Shown here: piece after piece, positions 44,796-54,964 of the stretch
How the letters are laid out: each line of letters opens with the position of its first letter
Numbering within the stretch: position 1 is the stretch's first letter
NCBI GenBank assembly: GCA_963975245.1
Contig: CAXBFJ010000006.1
Location: forward strand, 62,001 to 126,000
Direction of reading: 5' to 3'
DNA length: 64,000 nucleotides
From: Panacagrimonas sp963975245
Lineage (GTDB): Bacteria > Pseudomonadota > Gammaproteobacteria > Nevskiales > Nevskiaceae
Notes under the pieces: model-generated
The model's input: only the letters and a program-made list of their open reading frames with translations
The model's database searches: none
What the model was told of the DNA's origin: nothing
Position numbers and translations under genes: made by a program

Positions 44796-45425
44796 TCAAC
44801 AGGACTGGAGGCCCCGTGCTTGCTGGGCCAGGGTGGTAATGAGTTGCCAATTTCCTGCGCGCATCAGATCCAGTGGTGCCAGCCATGAGCCGCCGACGCA
44901 GCTCACATTACTGAGTGACAGATAGTCGCCTGCACTGTTGGCTTTGATGCCACCCGTGGGGCAGAAGCGAACGTCGGGAAACACGCTGCCCATCGCCTTG
45001 AGCATGGGCACGCCACCGGCCTGCTCTGCAGGAAACAGTTTCATGCGGGTGAAGCCTGCTTCTCGAACTTTCAGTACCTCGGAGGGCGTCATGGCACCGG
45101 GCAGGAACGGAAGCTGGCTCTTCATCACTGCGGCAAGAAGTTCTGGCGTGGAACCAGGGCTCACCCCGAACTGGGCGCCAGCCTCCATTGCCTGATCCAG
45201 ATCCTCGACGCGCGTGATCGTGCCGACGCCGACAATGGCTTCGGGAACCTGCTGTCGTACGCTGCGGATAGCATCAAGGCCTGCGGCGGTTCGCAAGGTG
45301 ATCTCGAGAACGTGAATGCCGCCAGTGACCAGCGCGCGTGCCAGTAATACGGCCTGCGCAGCGTCATCCACCACAATCACCGGAATGACCGGTCCGTTGT
45401 TCATCACTGCATCAATATTCATCAT
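44796..45425 (-). CDS. eda: KHG/KDPG aldolase
   Basis: This 209-residue enzyme cleaves 2-keto-3-deoxy-6-phosphogluconate to pyruvate and glyceraldehyde-3-phosphate, the last step of the Entner-Doudoroff pathway. The Schiff-base lysine is in FTRMKLFPAEQ, with GVGTITR before it and FCPTGGIK after. The start is 3 bp after the edd stop, so the two are co-transcribed. Confidence 0.97.
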   Translation of the reverse strand: MMNIDAVMNNGPVIPVIVVDDAAQAVLLARALVTGGIHVLEITLRTAAGLDAIRSVRQQVPEAIVGVGTITRVEDLDQAMEAGAQFGVSPGSTPELLAAVMKSQLPFLPGAMTPSEVLKVREAGFTRMKLFPAEQAGGVPMLKAMGSVFPDVRFCPTGGIKANSAGDYLSLSNVSCVGGSWLAPLDLMRAGNWQLITTLAQQARGLQSC

Positions 45426-45428
45426 GCG

Positions 45429-47252
45429 TCAGTTCCATCCGAAACTCATGGCGCCTTCTTCGGCGGAGGAACACAGGCTGCGCATTCCGGAAAATAGTTC
45501 TCGCCCGATCAGTTCATGGTTGTGCGAAAGATCAATGCTCACCGGCTCGCGTGCTGACCAGTCTGCATCGGACAGGAGCACGTTGAGGTCTCCCGCTTCA
45601 GCGTCCAGTCTGATCAGGTCGCCGTCGCGCAGCCTGGACAGCGCGCCGCCACAGAGACTTTCCGGCGTCACATGAATGGCCGCCGGGAATTTTCCGGACG
45701 CGCCTGACATGCGCCCGTCAGTGACCATCGCAACCTGATATCCCTGATCCTGCAGGCTGCCCAGTGCAGGCGTGAGTTTGTGCAGTTCTGGCATGCCATT
45801 GGCACGCGGGCCCTGGAAGTTCAGCACCGCAACAAAGCTGCAATTGAGTTCGCCGCGCTTGAAGGCATCCAGCACATCTTCCTGCGAGTGAAAGACTTTA
45901 GCGGGTGCTTCGACCACGCGATGCTCGGGCTTCACGGCAGATGTCTTGATGACCGCACGACCGAGGTTGCCCTTGAGCAGGCGCAGGCCACCATCCTTCT
46001 CAAAGGGTTCCGTCTTTGGCCGCAGGACTTCTGTGTCCAGACTCACCGTGGGAGCAGGGCGCCAGGCGAGCGTGCTGCTGTCATTGAGAAACGGTTCTTC
46101 GCAGTACGCGCGCAGTCCATTGCCCATGACGGTACAGACGTCTTCATGCAGAAGTCCGGCATCGAGCAACTCGCGTGTCAGCAAGCCAAAGCCTCCCGCG
46201 GCCTGAAAATGATTCACGTCGGCTTTGCCATTGGGATAGATGCGGCACAACAGCGGCACCACCTCTGATAAATCCGAGAAGTCGGTCCAGTCGATGATGA
46301 TGCCCGCGGCCCGTGCGATCGCGACCAGATGCAAAGTGTGATTGGTGGAGCCTCCGGTGGCATGCAGGCCAACCATGCCGTTCACGATGGCGCGTTCATC
46401 AATCACGTCATGCAAAGGGATGTACTGTTTCCCCTGCTGGGTGGTCTGCGCAGCACGTTGCGCCGCTGCGCGGGTGAGTTCATCGCGCAGCGGCGTATTG
46501 GGATGAATGAAGGCGGCTCCGGGCAAATGCAGGCCCATCAGTTCCATCAGCATCTGATTGGAATTGGCAGTGCCGTAAAAAGTGCAGGTACCGGGGCCGT
46601 GATACGCCGAAGATTCCGCTTTCAGCAGTTCTTCACGCCCCACTTTTCCTTGTGCGAACAACTGGCGAATCCTGGCCTTCTCGGCGTTGGGCAAGCCTGA
46701 GGGCATGGGGCCTGCTGGCACGAAAATGGCGGGCAGGTAGCCAAACTGCAGTGCGCCAATCAACAGGCCGGGGACAATTTTGTCGCAAACACCGAGACAC
46801 AGCACCGCGTCAAAAACATTGTGCGACAGCGCGATGGCGGTGCTCATGGCGATGACGTCGCGCGAGAACAGGCTCAGCTCCATGCCCGCCTCGCCCTGTG
46901 TGACGCCGTCACACATGGCAGGCACGCCGCCTGCAAACTGTGCAGTGGCGCCAGCCTCACGGGCCGCCTGTTTGATCAGCGCCGGAAAGCGTTCCAGCGG
47001 CTGATGGGCAGACAGCATGTCGTTATAGGCCGACACGATGGCGATATTGGGCCAGCGTGCGCGGCGCATTTCGGTCTTGTCGCCAGATTCGGCTGCTGCA
47101 AAAGCGTGCGCGATGTTGGCGCAACTCATGCGGCCGCGTGCATTGCCGCGTTTTCCTTGTGCACGCATCCGGGCAAGATAGGCATCGCGCGAACCAGTGC
47201 TACGTTGACGTATGCGCTCGGTCACCTCGTTCAGTCTGGGATGAAGCTTCAT
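45429..47252 (-). CDS. edd: 6-phosphogluconate dehydratase
   Basis: This 607-residue iron-sulfur enzyme of the IlvD/Edd family converts 6-phosphogluconate to KDPG. The length and the segments AAESGDKTEMRR, CLGVCDKIVPGLLIGALQFG, GTCTFYGTANSNQMLMELMG and GRMSGASGKFPAAIHVTPE are typical; the cysteines in LGVCDK and GTCTFYG are cluster ligands. It is divergent from zwf across about 100 bp. Confidence 0.97.
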   Translation of the reverse strand: MKLHPRLNEVTERIRQRSTGSRDAYLARMRAQGKRGNARGRMSCANIAHAFAAAESGDKTEMRRARWPNIAIVSAYNDMLSAHQPLERFPALIKQAAREAGATAQFAGGVPAMCDGVTQGEAGMELSLFSRDVIAMSTAIALSHNVFDAVLCLGVCDKIVPGLLIGALQFGYLPAIFVPAGPMPSGLPNAEKARIRQLFAQGKVGREELLKAESSAYHGPGTCTFYGTANSNQMLMELMGLHLPGAAFIHPNTPLRDELTRAAAQRAAQTTQQGKQYIPLHDVIDERAIVNGMVGLHATGGSTNHTLHLVAIARAAGIIIDWTDFSDLSEVVPLLCRIYPNGKADVNHFQAAGGFGLLTRELLDAGLLHEDVCTVMGNGLRAYCEEPFLNDSSTLAWRPAPTVSLDTEVLRPKTEPFEKDGGLRLLKGNLGRAVIKTSAVKPEHRVVEAPAKVFHSQEDVLDAFKRGELNCSFVAVLNFQGPRANGMPELHKLTPALGSLQDQGYQVAMVTDGRMSGASGKFPAAIHVTPESLCGGALSRLRDGDLIRLDAEAGDLNVLLSDADWSAREPVSIDLSHNHELIGRELFSGMRSLCSSAEEGAMSFGWN

Positions 47253-47353
47253 GCTTTCTCCTGCATAGAGTCGGACTTGCCTGCGCTCAACATTGCGGCA
47301 GTTTCTGCGTCAAGCTATGGCAACGCAAACATTCTGGAGTCTTGGTCAGGTTT

Positions 47354-48814
47354 ATGAGCATTTCTCGTGCCTTTGACATGATTTTCTTTGGCGGGACCGG
47401 CGATCTGGCGATTCGCAAGCTTCTGCCCGCGCTGTACTACCGTTTTCGCGATACACCGGATCCGGCTGGCTGGCGCATCATTGGTTGTGCGCGCACCGAA
47501 TTGACGCGCGATGGCTATGTAGATTTAGTCAGCGAGAACTGTCGCCGGTTCATTCCAGGTGAAGATTTTGACGAGGGCACCTGGCAACGCTTCACGCATC
47601 ACATTGAATACCTGACGATCGACGCGCTCTCCGGTGAGGGTTTTGACGAACTGGCAGAGCGCCTGCGTCACTCGCAAGATCGCGTCCGGGTGTTCTATCT
47701 ATCAACGGCATCCAGCCTGTATGCGCCAATTTGCGAAGGTCTGAGCCGCGTATCGGCGGTGACCGGCTTGTCTCGGGTGGTGCTGGAAAAGCCGCTCGGG
47801 CACGACCTGAGCTCCTCGGATGCGATCAATGAGGCGGTGGGCCGCATATTTGAAGAGCACGCGATTTTTCGCATTGACCATTATCTGGGCAAGGAGACCG
47901 TGCAGAATCTGATGGCGCTGAGATTCGGTAACTCCATCTTTGAGCCGCTGTGGAACCGCAGCAATGTCGAGCAGGTGCAGATCACGCTGGCAGAGCAAGT
48001 TGGGGTCGAGGGTCGTGGTGACTATTACGAGCATAGTGGTGCGCTGCGCGACATGGTGCAGAGTCATCTGCTGCAGCTGCTGTGCATTCTGGCCATGGAG
48101 CCGCCGACCAGCATTGATCCGGACGCCATCCGTGATGAGAAGCTCAAGGTCCTGAAAGTGCTGCGGCCCTTTACCCCGGAAAGCGTGCGCACCGACATTG
48201 TGCGTGGCCAGTACCGGAGCGGCGCCATTGAAGGAAAGGTGGCGCCCGGCTATCTGGAAGAAGAAGGAATTGCGGAGAACTCCCGAAACGAAACATTCGT
48301 CGCCATCAAGGCGCGGCTGGATAACTGGCGCTGGTCAGGCGTACCGTTCTATCTGCGTACCGGCAAAAGAATGCAGGAGCGTCTGTCTGAGATCGTGGTG
48401 AATTTTCGAGAGGTGCCGCACCCGCTGCTGCCGCCACCGGCGAGTGGTGGTGGGAACCGCCTGATCATTCAGTTGCAGCCGGACGAGAGCGTAAAATTGT
48501 TCGTGATGGCGAAGATTCCTGGTGACGAGATGAAGGTACGGCCGGTTGCGCTGGACCTGGATTTCGATGAGGCCTTCAAGACCCGGCAGTGGGATGCCTA
48601 CGAGCGACTACTGACGGACGTGATTGCTGGCAATCTAACGCTGTTCATGCGCCGAGATGAACTGGATGCGGCCTGGCGCTGGATTGATCCGATCCATTCG
48701 GCGTGGGAAGCGCAGGACACCGCACCCAAAACCTATGCGGCGGGAACCTGGGGGCCTACTGCGGCCAGTGCGCTGCTGGCGCGTGACGGAATGAATTGGC
48801 GGGAAGAGAACTGA
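47354..48814 (+). CDS. zwf: Glucose-6-phosphate 1-dehydrogenase
   Basis: This 486-residue enzyme oxidises glucose-6-phosphate to the lactone and feeds the Entner-Doudoroff and pentose phosphate routes. The cofactor motif FFGGTGDLAIRK is at residues 10-21, and the substrate motif RIDHYLGKE near 175 is exact. The ATG at 47354 is chosen from this alignment; the longer open frame overlaps the edd promoter region. Its stop overlaps the start of pgl (TGATG). Confidence 0.97.
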   Translation: MSISRAFDMIFFGGTGDLAIRKLLPALYYRFRDTPDPAGWRIIGCARTELTRDGYVDLVSENCRRFIPGEDFDEGTWQRFTHHIEYLTIDALSGEGFDELAERLRHSQDRVRVFYLSTASSLYAPICEGLSRVSAVTGLSRVVLEKPLGHDLSSSDAINEAVGRIFEEHAIFRIDHYLGKETVQNLMALRFGNSIFEPLWNRSNVEQVQITLAEQVGVEGRGDYYEHSGALRDMVQSHLLQLLCILAMEPPTSIDPDAIRDEKLKVLKVLRPFTPESVRTDIVRGQYRSGAIEGKVAPGYLEEEGIAENSRNETFVAIKARLDNWRWSGVPFYLRTGKRMQERLSEIVVNFREVPHPLLPPPASGGGNRLIIQLQPDESVKLFVMAKIPGDEMKVRPVALDLDFDEAFKTRQWDAYERLLTDVIAGNLTLFMRRDELDAAWRWIDPIHSAWEAQDTAPKTYAAGTWGPTAASALLARDGMNWREEN

Positions 48815-49509
48815 TGGATGTCATCGAAAAGCATTTCGAGTCTGATAACGAAGCGGCGCAGGCGCTCGCAGACGCGGTTGCAGAAAATTTGCGCGAGGGC
48901 ATCCTGCGTCGTGGTCGCGGCTCACTGGTGGTGTCTGGTGGGCGCAGCCCGATTGCCTTCTTTCACGCGCTGCGAGTGCAGAAGCTGGACTGGCGCAAAG
49001 TCGAGATCACATTGGCCGATGAGCGATGGGTGGAGCCCACTTCGGAAGACAGCAATGAGCGTCTGCTGCGGCAGCATCTGCTGAAAGATGAGGCTATCGA
49101 GGCGAAATTGGTGAGCCTCAAGACCAGCGACCTTAAACCGATGAATGCGGTCGTCGAGATTATCGAGCGCATCAGTGCCATGCCGCGGCCTTTTGATGCT
49201 GTTGTTCTGGGCATGGGTGCAGACGGACATACGGCATCTCTGTTTCCGAACATGCCCGCTCTGAGCGCGATGCTCAATCCACAATGGGCCGTGCAGGTGG
49301 GCACAGCTACCGCACCTACAGAACCGAAGAACCGTGTGACCCTCACACTGCGGGCGTTGCTGGATACGCGACAGCTCTATCTCTCCATTTCCGGCGCCGA
49401 GAAAGTAGAAGTCTATGCCGCAGCCAGTGCCGGAAACCGGGAATACCCTGTCGCGAGCCTGTTTCACCAGAGACTCGCGCCCGTCTCGGTTTTCATTGTG
49501 GGTGCGTAG
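48814..49509 (+). CDS. pgl: 6-phosphogluconolactonase
   Basis: This 231-residue DevB-type lactonase hydrolyses 6-phosphogluconolactone. SGGRSPIAFFHAL, DERWVEPTSEDSNERLL and GMGADGHTASLFP are the family motifs. The ATG overlaps the zwf stop (TGATG), and the frame upstream belongs to zwf. The operon zwf-pgl is divergent from edd-eda. Confidence 0.96.
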   Translation: MDVIEKHFESDNEAAQALADAVAENLREGILRRGRGSLVVSGGRSPIAFFHALRVQKLDWRKVEITLADERWVEPTSEDSNERLLRQHLLKDEAIEAKLVSLKTSDLKPMNAVVEIIERISAMPRPFDAVVLGMGADGHTASLFPNMPALSAMLNPQWAVQVGTATAPTEPKNRVTLTLRALLDTRQLYLSISGAEKVEVYAAASAGNREYPVASLFHQRLAPVSVFIVGA

Positions 49510-49537
49510 GTGTTTGAATGCTTGGGGCGCGCCCTAG

Positions 49538-49669
49538 CTATGCGTGGCGGCCATAGTCGCCGATCATCTGCTGCTCAAAGTACTGTGAACCAGTAGATTC
49601 AGGGACCTGTGAGCCTTCAAAGCAGAAGGCAACGGCCGGCGCGGTACGGTACTGGCTGCGCAGAGTCAT
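49538..49669 (-). CDS. Possible small protein (43 residues)
   Basis: A 43-codon frame starts MTLRSQYRTAP and ends GDYGRHA-stop. It lies in the 291-bp space between convergent pgl and the sensor-kinase promoter region. Codon choice looks coding-like by eye, but there is no clear ribosome binding site and no family recognised. The rest of the space holds nothing else seen. Confidence 0.25.
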   Translation of the reverse strand: MTLRSQYRTAPAVAFCFEGSQVPESTGSQYFEQQMIGDYGRHA

Positions 49670-49800
49670 TGGGTTTGACCGCAATCATCGGAAATGCCGA
49701 TCTGTATTGGACGTTTCCTTATTGAGCAGTTTGGGACAGACTTTGTGATTCGCGGACGGTTCAGAATATAAACAGCCCGAGCTGGAGGAGAGGGCATGAC

Positions 49801-51507
49801 ATGGAAAACCATGCAGAAACGCTAGTGCGTGCTCATGACAACATGATCGCGTCGCGGGAAAGTGATCCAGCCACCAGCGTGGCCTTGCGTGAAGCGCTGG
49901 CTGAGCACCAGATTATCTTCGACAACGCCTTCGTGGGTGTCTGCTATACCCGCGAGAGAATCGTGGTGCGTTGCAATCGACGGTTCGAAGAGATGTTTGG
50001 CTTCGGCCCAGGCCAGCTCAAGGGGCATGACGTACTGGATTTGTATCCTTCCCGAGAAGACTATGATCGTCTCGGTGAAGTCGGGTATCGCTATCTTGCG
50101 ACGCATGACAGCTACACCGATGAACGCAAGATGCGTCGCAGGGATGGCACCTTGTTCTGGTGTCAGGTTTCGGGGCGGGTTCTGGATAGCGAGCACCCTT
50201 CTCGTGACAGCATCTGGATTTTCCAGGACATCACGGACCACAAGGTCGCTGCGGAAGAGCTCAAGCGTGCCAATGAGCGGCTGGAGAGCCGGGTACAGGA
50301 ACGTACTGCCGATCTGCGTCGGGCCAATGATGCTTTGCGTGAAGAAATGAACATCCGGCGGCAGACCGAGGAAGATCTGCGGGCCAGTCAGGAAAAGTAT
50401 CGGGCGCTGTTTGAGAGTTTTCCAATTGGTGTGTCGATTACAGATGAGAAAGGCAATGTCATCGAGATCAATCGAAAGCTTTCCCGACTGATCTCATTGC
50501 CTGCCGCCTTTCAGTTGAGTAGCGAGCTGAGCCTCACGCCTGGAAACGCTTCACTGATCCAACCTGATGGCAGCGGTCTGTCGCGCGAAGAACTGCCCAG
50601 TTACCGGGCCATTCGTGAGCAACGCATCATTCCCGATCAAGAGTTGGGGGTTCGCTACTCATCTGGACGCATACGCTGGTTCCAGGTCACGGCGGCGCCG
50701 ATTCCCGTCAAGGGTTATGGCGCAATGATCGCCTACACGGAAGTCACAGAACGCAAGATGATGGAAGAGCGCGAGCGCACCCAGCGGATTGATCTGGCGC
50801 GCGTCTCAAGACTCAACACCATGGGCGAGATGGCAGCCGCGCTGGCACATGAGTTGGGCCAGCCGCTTGCCGCAACCCTGAACTACCTGCATGGATGCCA
50901 GCTGCGCCTCGGCGATGGTGAGTTCGATCCAACCCTGTTCGAGTCTGCGATTTCGCAGGCCATCTATCATGCGGAACAGGCAGGGGGTATCGTGCGGCAC
51001 GTGCGTCAGTTCGTGCGCAAGCACGAGCCTGAGTCGCTGCAGGTGGATATCAACGAACTGATTCAGGAAATGCTCTCTTTTCTCGAATTTGAGCGGCGCC
51101 AGTCCAAATGCGTTCTGAATCTAGATCTTGCTGAATCCTTGCCCGCGGTGTGGGTTGATCCGCTGGAGATCAAGCAGGTGCTCATGAACCTGCTGAAGAA
51201 CGCGCTCGAAGCCATGTCCGAGGTCGAGCCTGGCCAGCGTATTATCGATATCGCGACTGCCAGCAGAGGAGGCGTCATTGAAGTCACCGTTTCGGATCGC
51301 GGTCCCGGTGTCAGCAAGACCAAGCTGACTCAAATCTTCAATCCGTTCTACTCCAGCAAATCTAATGGCATTGGCCTGGGGCTGGCAGTCTGTCGGTCCA
51401 TTGTTGAATCACATGGTGGGCGACTCACTGTTCAGCGCAATGTTCACGGAGGTGCGTCATTTACATTCGGTTTGCCCATCAAGAATCCAGACGAGAAAGA
51501 ATCATGA
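49801..51507 (+). CDS. PAS-domain sensor histidine kinase (FixL-like)
   Basis: This 568-residue kinase has two PAS domains (about 38-150 and 195-315), a coiled-coil linker between them, a HisKA domain with the phosphoacceptor His350 in ALAHELGQPLA, and a HATPase domain with NLLKNALEAM, DRGPGV and GIGLGLAVCRSI. No transmembrane segment was seen, so it is probably cytoplasmic. No haem-binding motif stands out, so the signal is unknown. It overlaps the response regulator gene by 4 bases. Confidence 0.9.
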   Translation: MENHAETLVRAHDNMIASRESDPATSVALREALAEHQIIFDNAFVGVCYTRERIVVRCNRRFEEMFGFGPGQLKGHDVLDLYPSREDYDRLGEVGYRYLATHDSYTDERKMRRRDGTLFWCQVSGRVLDSEHPSRDSIWIFQDITDHKVAAEELKRANERLESRVQERTADLRRANDALREEMNIRRQTEEDLRASQEKYRALFESFPIGVSITDEKGNVIEINRKLSRLISLPAAFQLSSELSLTPGNASLIQPDGSGLSREELPSYRAIREQRIIPDQELGVRYSSGRIRWFQVTAAPIPVKGYGAMIAYTEVTERKMMEERERTQRIDLARVSRLNTMGEMAAALAHELGQPLAATLNYLHGCQLRLGDGEFDPTLFESAISQAIYHAEQAGGIVRHVRQFVRKHEPESLQVDINELIQEMLSFLEFERRQSKCVLNLDLAESLPAVWVDPLEIKQVLMNLLKNALEAMSEVEPGQRIIDIATASRGGVIEVTVSDRGPGVSKTKLTQIFNPFYSSKSNGIGLGLAVCRSIVESHGGRLTVQRNVHGGASFTFGLPIKNPDEKES

Positions 51508-52148
51508 TGTATGAACGCAAGGCCGTGCGACGCGAGCCGGAGCCTGTTGTTTTTGTGGTTGATGATGAAGATTCGGTTCGCAGTTCGCTCAAGTGGCTGC
51601 TCGAGTCGATCCGACTCAACGTCGAAACCTTCGAATCCGCGGAGACCTTTCTTGAAAGGATCGACGGGGATCTTCCGGGTTGCATCGTGTTGGATGTGCG
51701 CATGCCCGGAATGAGTGGCCCTGAGCTGATGGATCGGCTCAACGATCTGCATGTGTCGATGCCGATCATCTTCCTCTCGGCCCATGGTGACGTGCCGCTG
51801 GCCGTGCGCACCATGAAGGGAGGTGCCCTCGATTTTCTTCAGAAGCCGTATAACAACCAGCAGTTCCTTGAACGTGTCCGACAGGCACTGGAACTGGACA
51901 GGAAGAACCGTAGCTGGAGGGAGCAGCAGGGCGATACTGCAACGCGCATCGATGCGCTCAGCGGACGGGAGAGAGAGATTTTGGACCTGGTCGTGGAGGG
52001 GCAGAGCAACAAGGTTATCGGACGCGCGCTTGGCATCAGCTACAAGACAGTGGAGGCGCACCGTGCACGTCTGATGAGGAAGATGGGCGTTGCCAGCTTT
52101 GCGGAACTGATGCAGGTCGTGCTCTCGTTCCGGAGTCGCGAACAATAA
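51504..52148 (+). CDS. FixJ-type LuxR response regulator
   Basis: This 214-residue regulator has an N-terminal receiver (acidic residues in VVDDEDSVRSSLK, phosphoacceptor Asp64 in CIVLDVRMPG, Lys in FLQKPYNNQ) and a C-terminal LuxR HTH (LSGREREILDLVVEGQSNKVIGRALGISYKTVEAHRARLMRKMG). The ATG overlaps the kinase stop. The pair is a FixLJ/TtrSR-like system; the target genes are not evident nearby. Confidence 0.93.
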   Translation: MMYERKAVRREPEPVVFVVDDEDSVRSSLKWLLESIRLNVETFESAETFLERIDGDLPGCIVLDVRMPGMSGPELMDRLNDLHVSMPIIFLSAHGDVPLAVRTMKGGALDFLQKPYNNQQFLERVRQALELDRKNRSWREQQGDTATRIDALSGREREILDLVVEGQSNKVIGRALGISYKTVEAHRARLMRKMGVASFAELMQVVLSFRSREQ

Positions 52149-52151
52149 AAA

Positions 52152-52171
52152 ACGGCGCCCTTGGGCGCCGT
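52152..52171 (-). terminator. Terminator between the response regulator and rpoH
   Basis: A perfect 9-bp stem, ACGGCGCCC (52152-52160) with GGGCGCCGT (52163-52171), is flanked on the left by an A-run that gives a U-tract on the - strand. It ends rpoH, and may also act for the + strand regulator gene. Confidence 0.88.
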
Positions 52172-52211
52172 CTGTTCATACTTTCGAGGAAGTGCTGTAA
52201 GCCGTAAGCGC

Positions 52212-53087
<876 letters not shown>

Positions 53088-53120
53088 GGTGGTACCTCCC
53101 TGAAACGTTGACGGAAAATT

Positions 53121-53147
53121 TTAGCACTCGGTGGATTTGAGTGCTAA
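53121..53147 (-). promoter_or_regulatory. CIRCE element (HrcA operator) upstream of rpoH
   Basis: TTAGCACTC (53121-53129), nine bases, then GAGTGCTAA (53139-53147) match the CIRCE consensus TTAGCACTC-N9-GAGTGCTAA exactly. It lies 34 bp before the rpoH start. CIRCE is the binding site of the heat-shock repressor HrcA. No hrcA gene is in the window. Confidence 0.95.
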
Positions 53148-53197
53148 CAGTGCAAAAAGTTCCGCGCTACAGGGCGACTTCCTGGTTTGATAATCAC

Positions 53198-53203
53198 ATT
53201 ATA
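53198..53203 (-). promoter_or_regulatory. Possible -10 box of rpoH
   Basis: TATAAT on the - strand lies about 110 bp before the rpoH start and upstream of the CIRCE element, a suitable place for the promoter. No good -35 box was seen, and the same AT-rich stretch reads TATAAT on the + strand too. Confidence 0.35.
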
Positions 53204-53305
53204 ATCAATTAGTTCCACACACTGGCCTTCTTGACGGATGCACGGATTGCCACCGCTCCAGATTTTCCTGGCATTGCCAGTAAAGACCTTCAGAATCAGC
53301 GTGCT

Positions 53306-54094
53306 ATGAATGACTGCTCCACCCCTCCTGACTGGACGCTGTCAATTGTCAGTCATGGTCACTCACTGGAGGCTCTGATCCGGGGGCTGGCGACGGCGCT
53401 GCGCTCGCCGGAACGCTTTGAACTGGTCATTACACACAATCTGCCGCCATCAGGTGCCGATCTGACGAGCCTCTGGCCGGGACCGATCAGCATCATCATC
53501 AATGTCAGTCCGAAGGGCTTCTCAGCCAATCACAATGCGGCGCTGCGTCGTGGGCAAGGGCGATACCTGGCGGCGATTGATCCGGATCTGGTCATGCTGG
53601 GAGACCCCTTTGATCAGCTTGCCCAGGTACTGGATGAACCCGCCAGCGGCATTGTCAGTCCGCATGTTCTGGATGAGTCGGGGCAGTGGGCAGACCATGC
53701 GCGACCCGCACCTTCGCCCTGGCGATTATTGAGGCGGCATCTGCCTGGCGCACGAGATGGTTCTGAGTCAGCGCCGGATCGAATCTTGAAAACAGACTGG
53801 GTCGCCGGCCTCTTCATGGCCATGCGCGCAGATACATTCGCACGATTGAATGGTTTCGACGATCGCTACTTCATGTATTGCGAAGATGTGGACCTGTGCC
53901 TGCGAGCGTGGAATATGGAACTGAGTGTGCAGGTCGTTCCTGCTGCCGCCGTGGTTCATCCTGCGCGGCGGCAGAGTCTGAAAAAGCTGCGCCACTTTCT
54001 GTGGCATTGCGCGAGCCTGATTCGCTTGTGGACATCGGTCTCGTACTATCGGTTTCTGAATAGCGAACGCGGGAGAATTTCTCGCAAAGGGTAG
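53306..54094 (+). CDS. Family 2 glycosyltransferase
   Basis: This protein of about 262 residues has a GT2-type fold: a start LSIVSHGHSLEALIRGL, the conserved NHNAALRRGQGRYLAAIDPDLVML (nucleotide-sugar site) and the acceptor-region motif YCEDVDLCLRAW. It is like rhamnosyl- and other sugar transferases of cell-surface polysaccharides. The ATG at 53306 is chosen; the frame is open to a TTG upstream. It is followed after 4 bp by a hydrolase gene. Confidence 0.85.
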   Translation: MNDCSTPPDWTLSIVSHGHSLEALIRGLATALRSPERFELVITHNLPPSGADLTSLWPGPISIIINVSPKGFSANHNAALRRGQGRYLAAIDPDLVMLGDPFDQLAQVLDEPASGIVSPHVLDESGQWADHARPAPSPWRLLRRHLPGARDGSESAPDRILKTDWVAGLFMAMRADTFARLNGFDDRYFMYCEDVDLCLRAWNMELSVQVVPAAAVVHPARRQSLKKLRHFLWHCASLIRLWTSVSYYRFLNSERGRISRKG

Positions 54095-54098
54095 ATCC

Positions 54099-54815
54099 GT
54101 GAATCAGTCCCATTCCCCAGACGACTTGAAATCTCCTTCCTTGCCATTGCTGATGCGCGAAGCTTTTGCGCCGGCAGAAATCATCAGCTATCTGCTTCGG
54201 CCTGCGAAGACGCGCGGCATGCCGAAGGGCGATGGACACCCGGTGGTGTTGATTCCAGGTTTCGGTGCGACGTCACTGAGCATGCGCCCTCTGAAGCAGG
54301 CGCTGATTTCTCTGGGTTACGAGGCGGTGGATTGGGGGCAGGGTCGCAATATGGGAATGCGACCTGCCATCAAGGATGCGCTGTTTCGATTGTTGGAGCG
54401 TCTTCACGATCGTCATGGCATGAAACTCACACTGATCGGCTGGAGCCTCGGTGGGGTTTTTGCACGTGAACTTGCGCGCGCAAATCCACAATGGATTCGC
54501 CGAGTCATTACGCTGGGGAGTCCGATCAACGGCGCGCCCGATGCCAACAACATGATGCCCCTGTTCCGGCTTGCCAATAGAGGTCGACCACCCAAACTTG
54601 ATCGTGAAGGTTTTGCAAAACGTATTGTCGCGCCCCCCGTCCCGTGTACTGCGATGTATTCAAGAACGGACGGAATTGTGGCTTGGCAGGCGTGTCTGGA
54701 AGCACCTGCCGACAACACTGAGAATCTTGAAGTCACCGGAAGTCACTTTGCATTGGTTACCAATCACAAGGTTCTTCGATTGATTGCTCAGCGATTGCGT
54801 GACGACGCTTGCTGA
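54099..54815 (+). CDS. Alpha/beta hydrolase, lipase-like
   Basis: This 238-residue alpha/beta hydrolase has the nucleophile elbow GWSLGG and the oxyanion segment HPVVLIPGFGATSLSM. A catalytic His is likely in EVTGSHFALVTN. The substrate, perhaps a lipid or ester, cannot be named. The GTG start is 4 bp after the glycosyltransferase gene, so they may be co-transcribed. Confidence 0.82.
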   Translation: MNQSHSPDDLKSPSLPLLMREAFAPAEIISYLLRPAKTRGMPKGDGHPVVLIPGFGATSLSMRPLKQALISLGYEAVDWGQGRNMGMRPAIKDALFRLLERLHDRHGMKLTLIGWSLGGVFARELARANPQWIRRVITLGSPINGAPDANNMMPLFRLANRGRPPKLDREGFAKRIVAPPVPCTAMYSRTDGIVAWQACLEAPADNTENLEVTGSHFALVTNHKVLRLIAQRLRDDAC

Positions 54816-54846
54816 GCACTCGCAGCAAAATTTTCGCGCGCGGGTA

Positions 54847-54865
54847 TTGACACAACATCTTGTGT
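54847..54865 (+). promoter_or_regulatory. Promoter-like region with inverted repeat before the lysine-rich protein gene
   Basis: TTGACA (54847-54852) is a good -35 box; the inverted repeat ACACAA/TTGTGT (54850-54855 and 54860-54865) overlaps it. A matched -10 box at normal spacing was not found. Confidence 0.35.
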
Positions 54866-54964
54866 TTTGTCTAGCCCCAGTACACTATAGGCCGTGGTTG
54901 GCTGCCGTCGACGGTGGGCGTCGCCGGATCTGACCTCATGACGTACATGCTGAAGGAGATTGTC

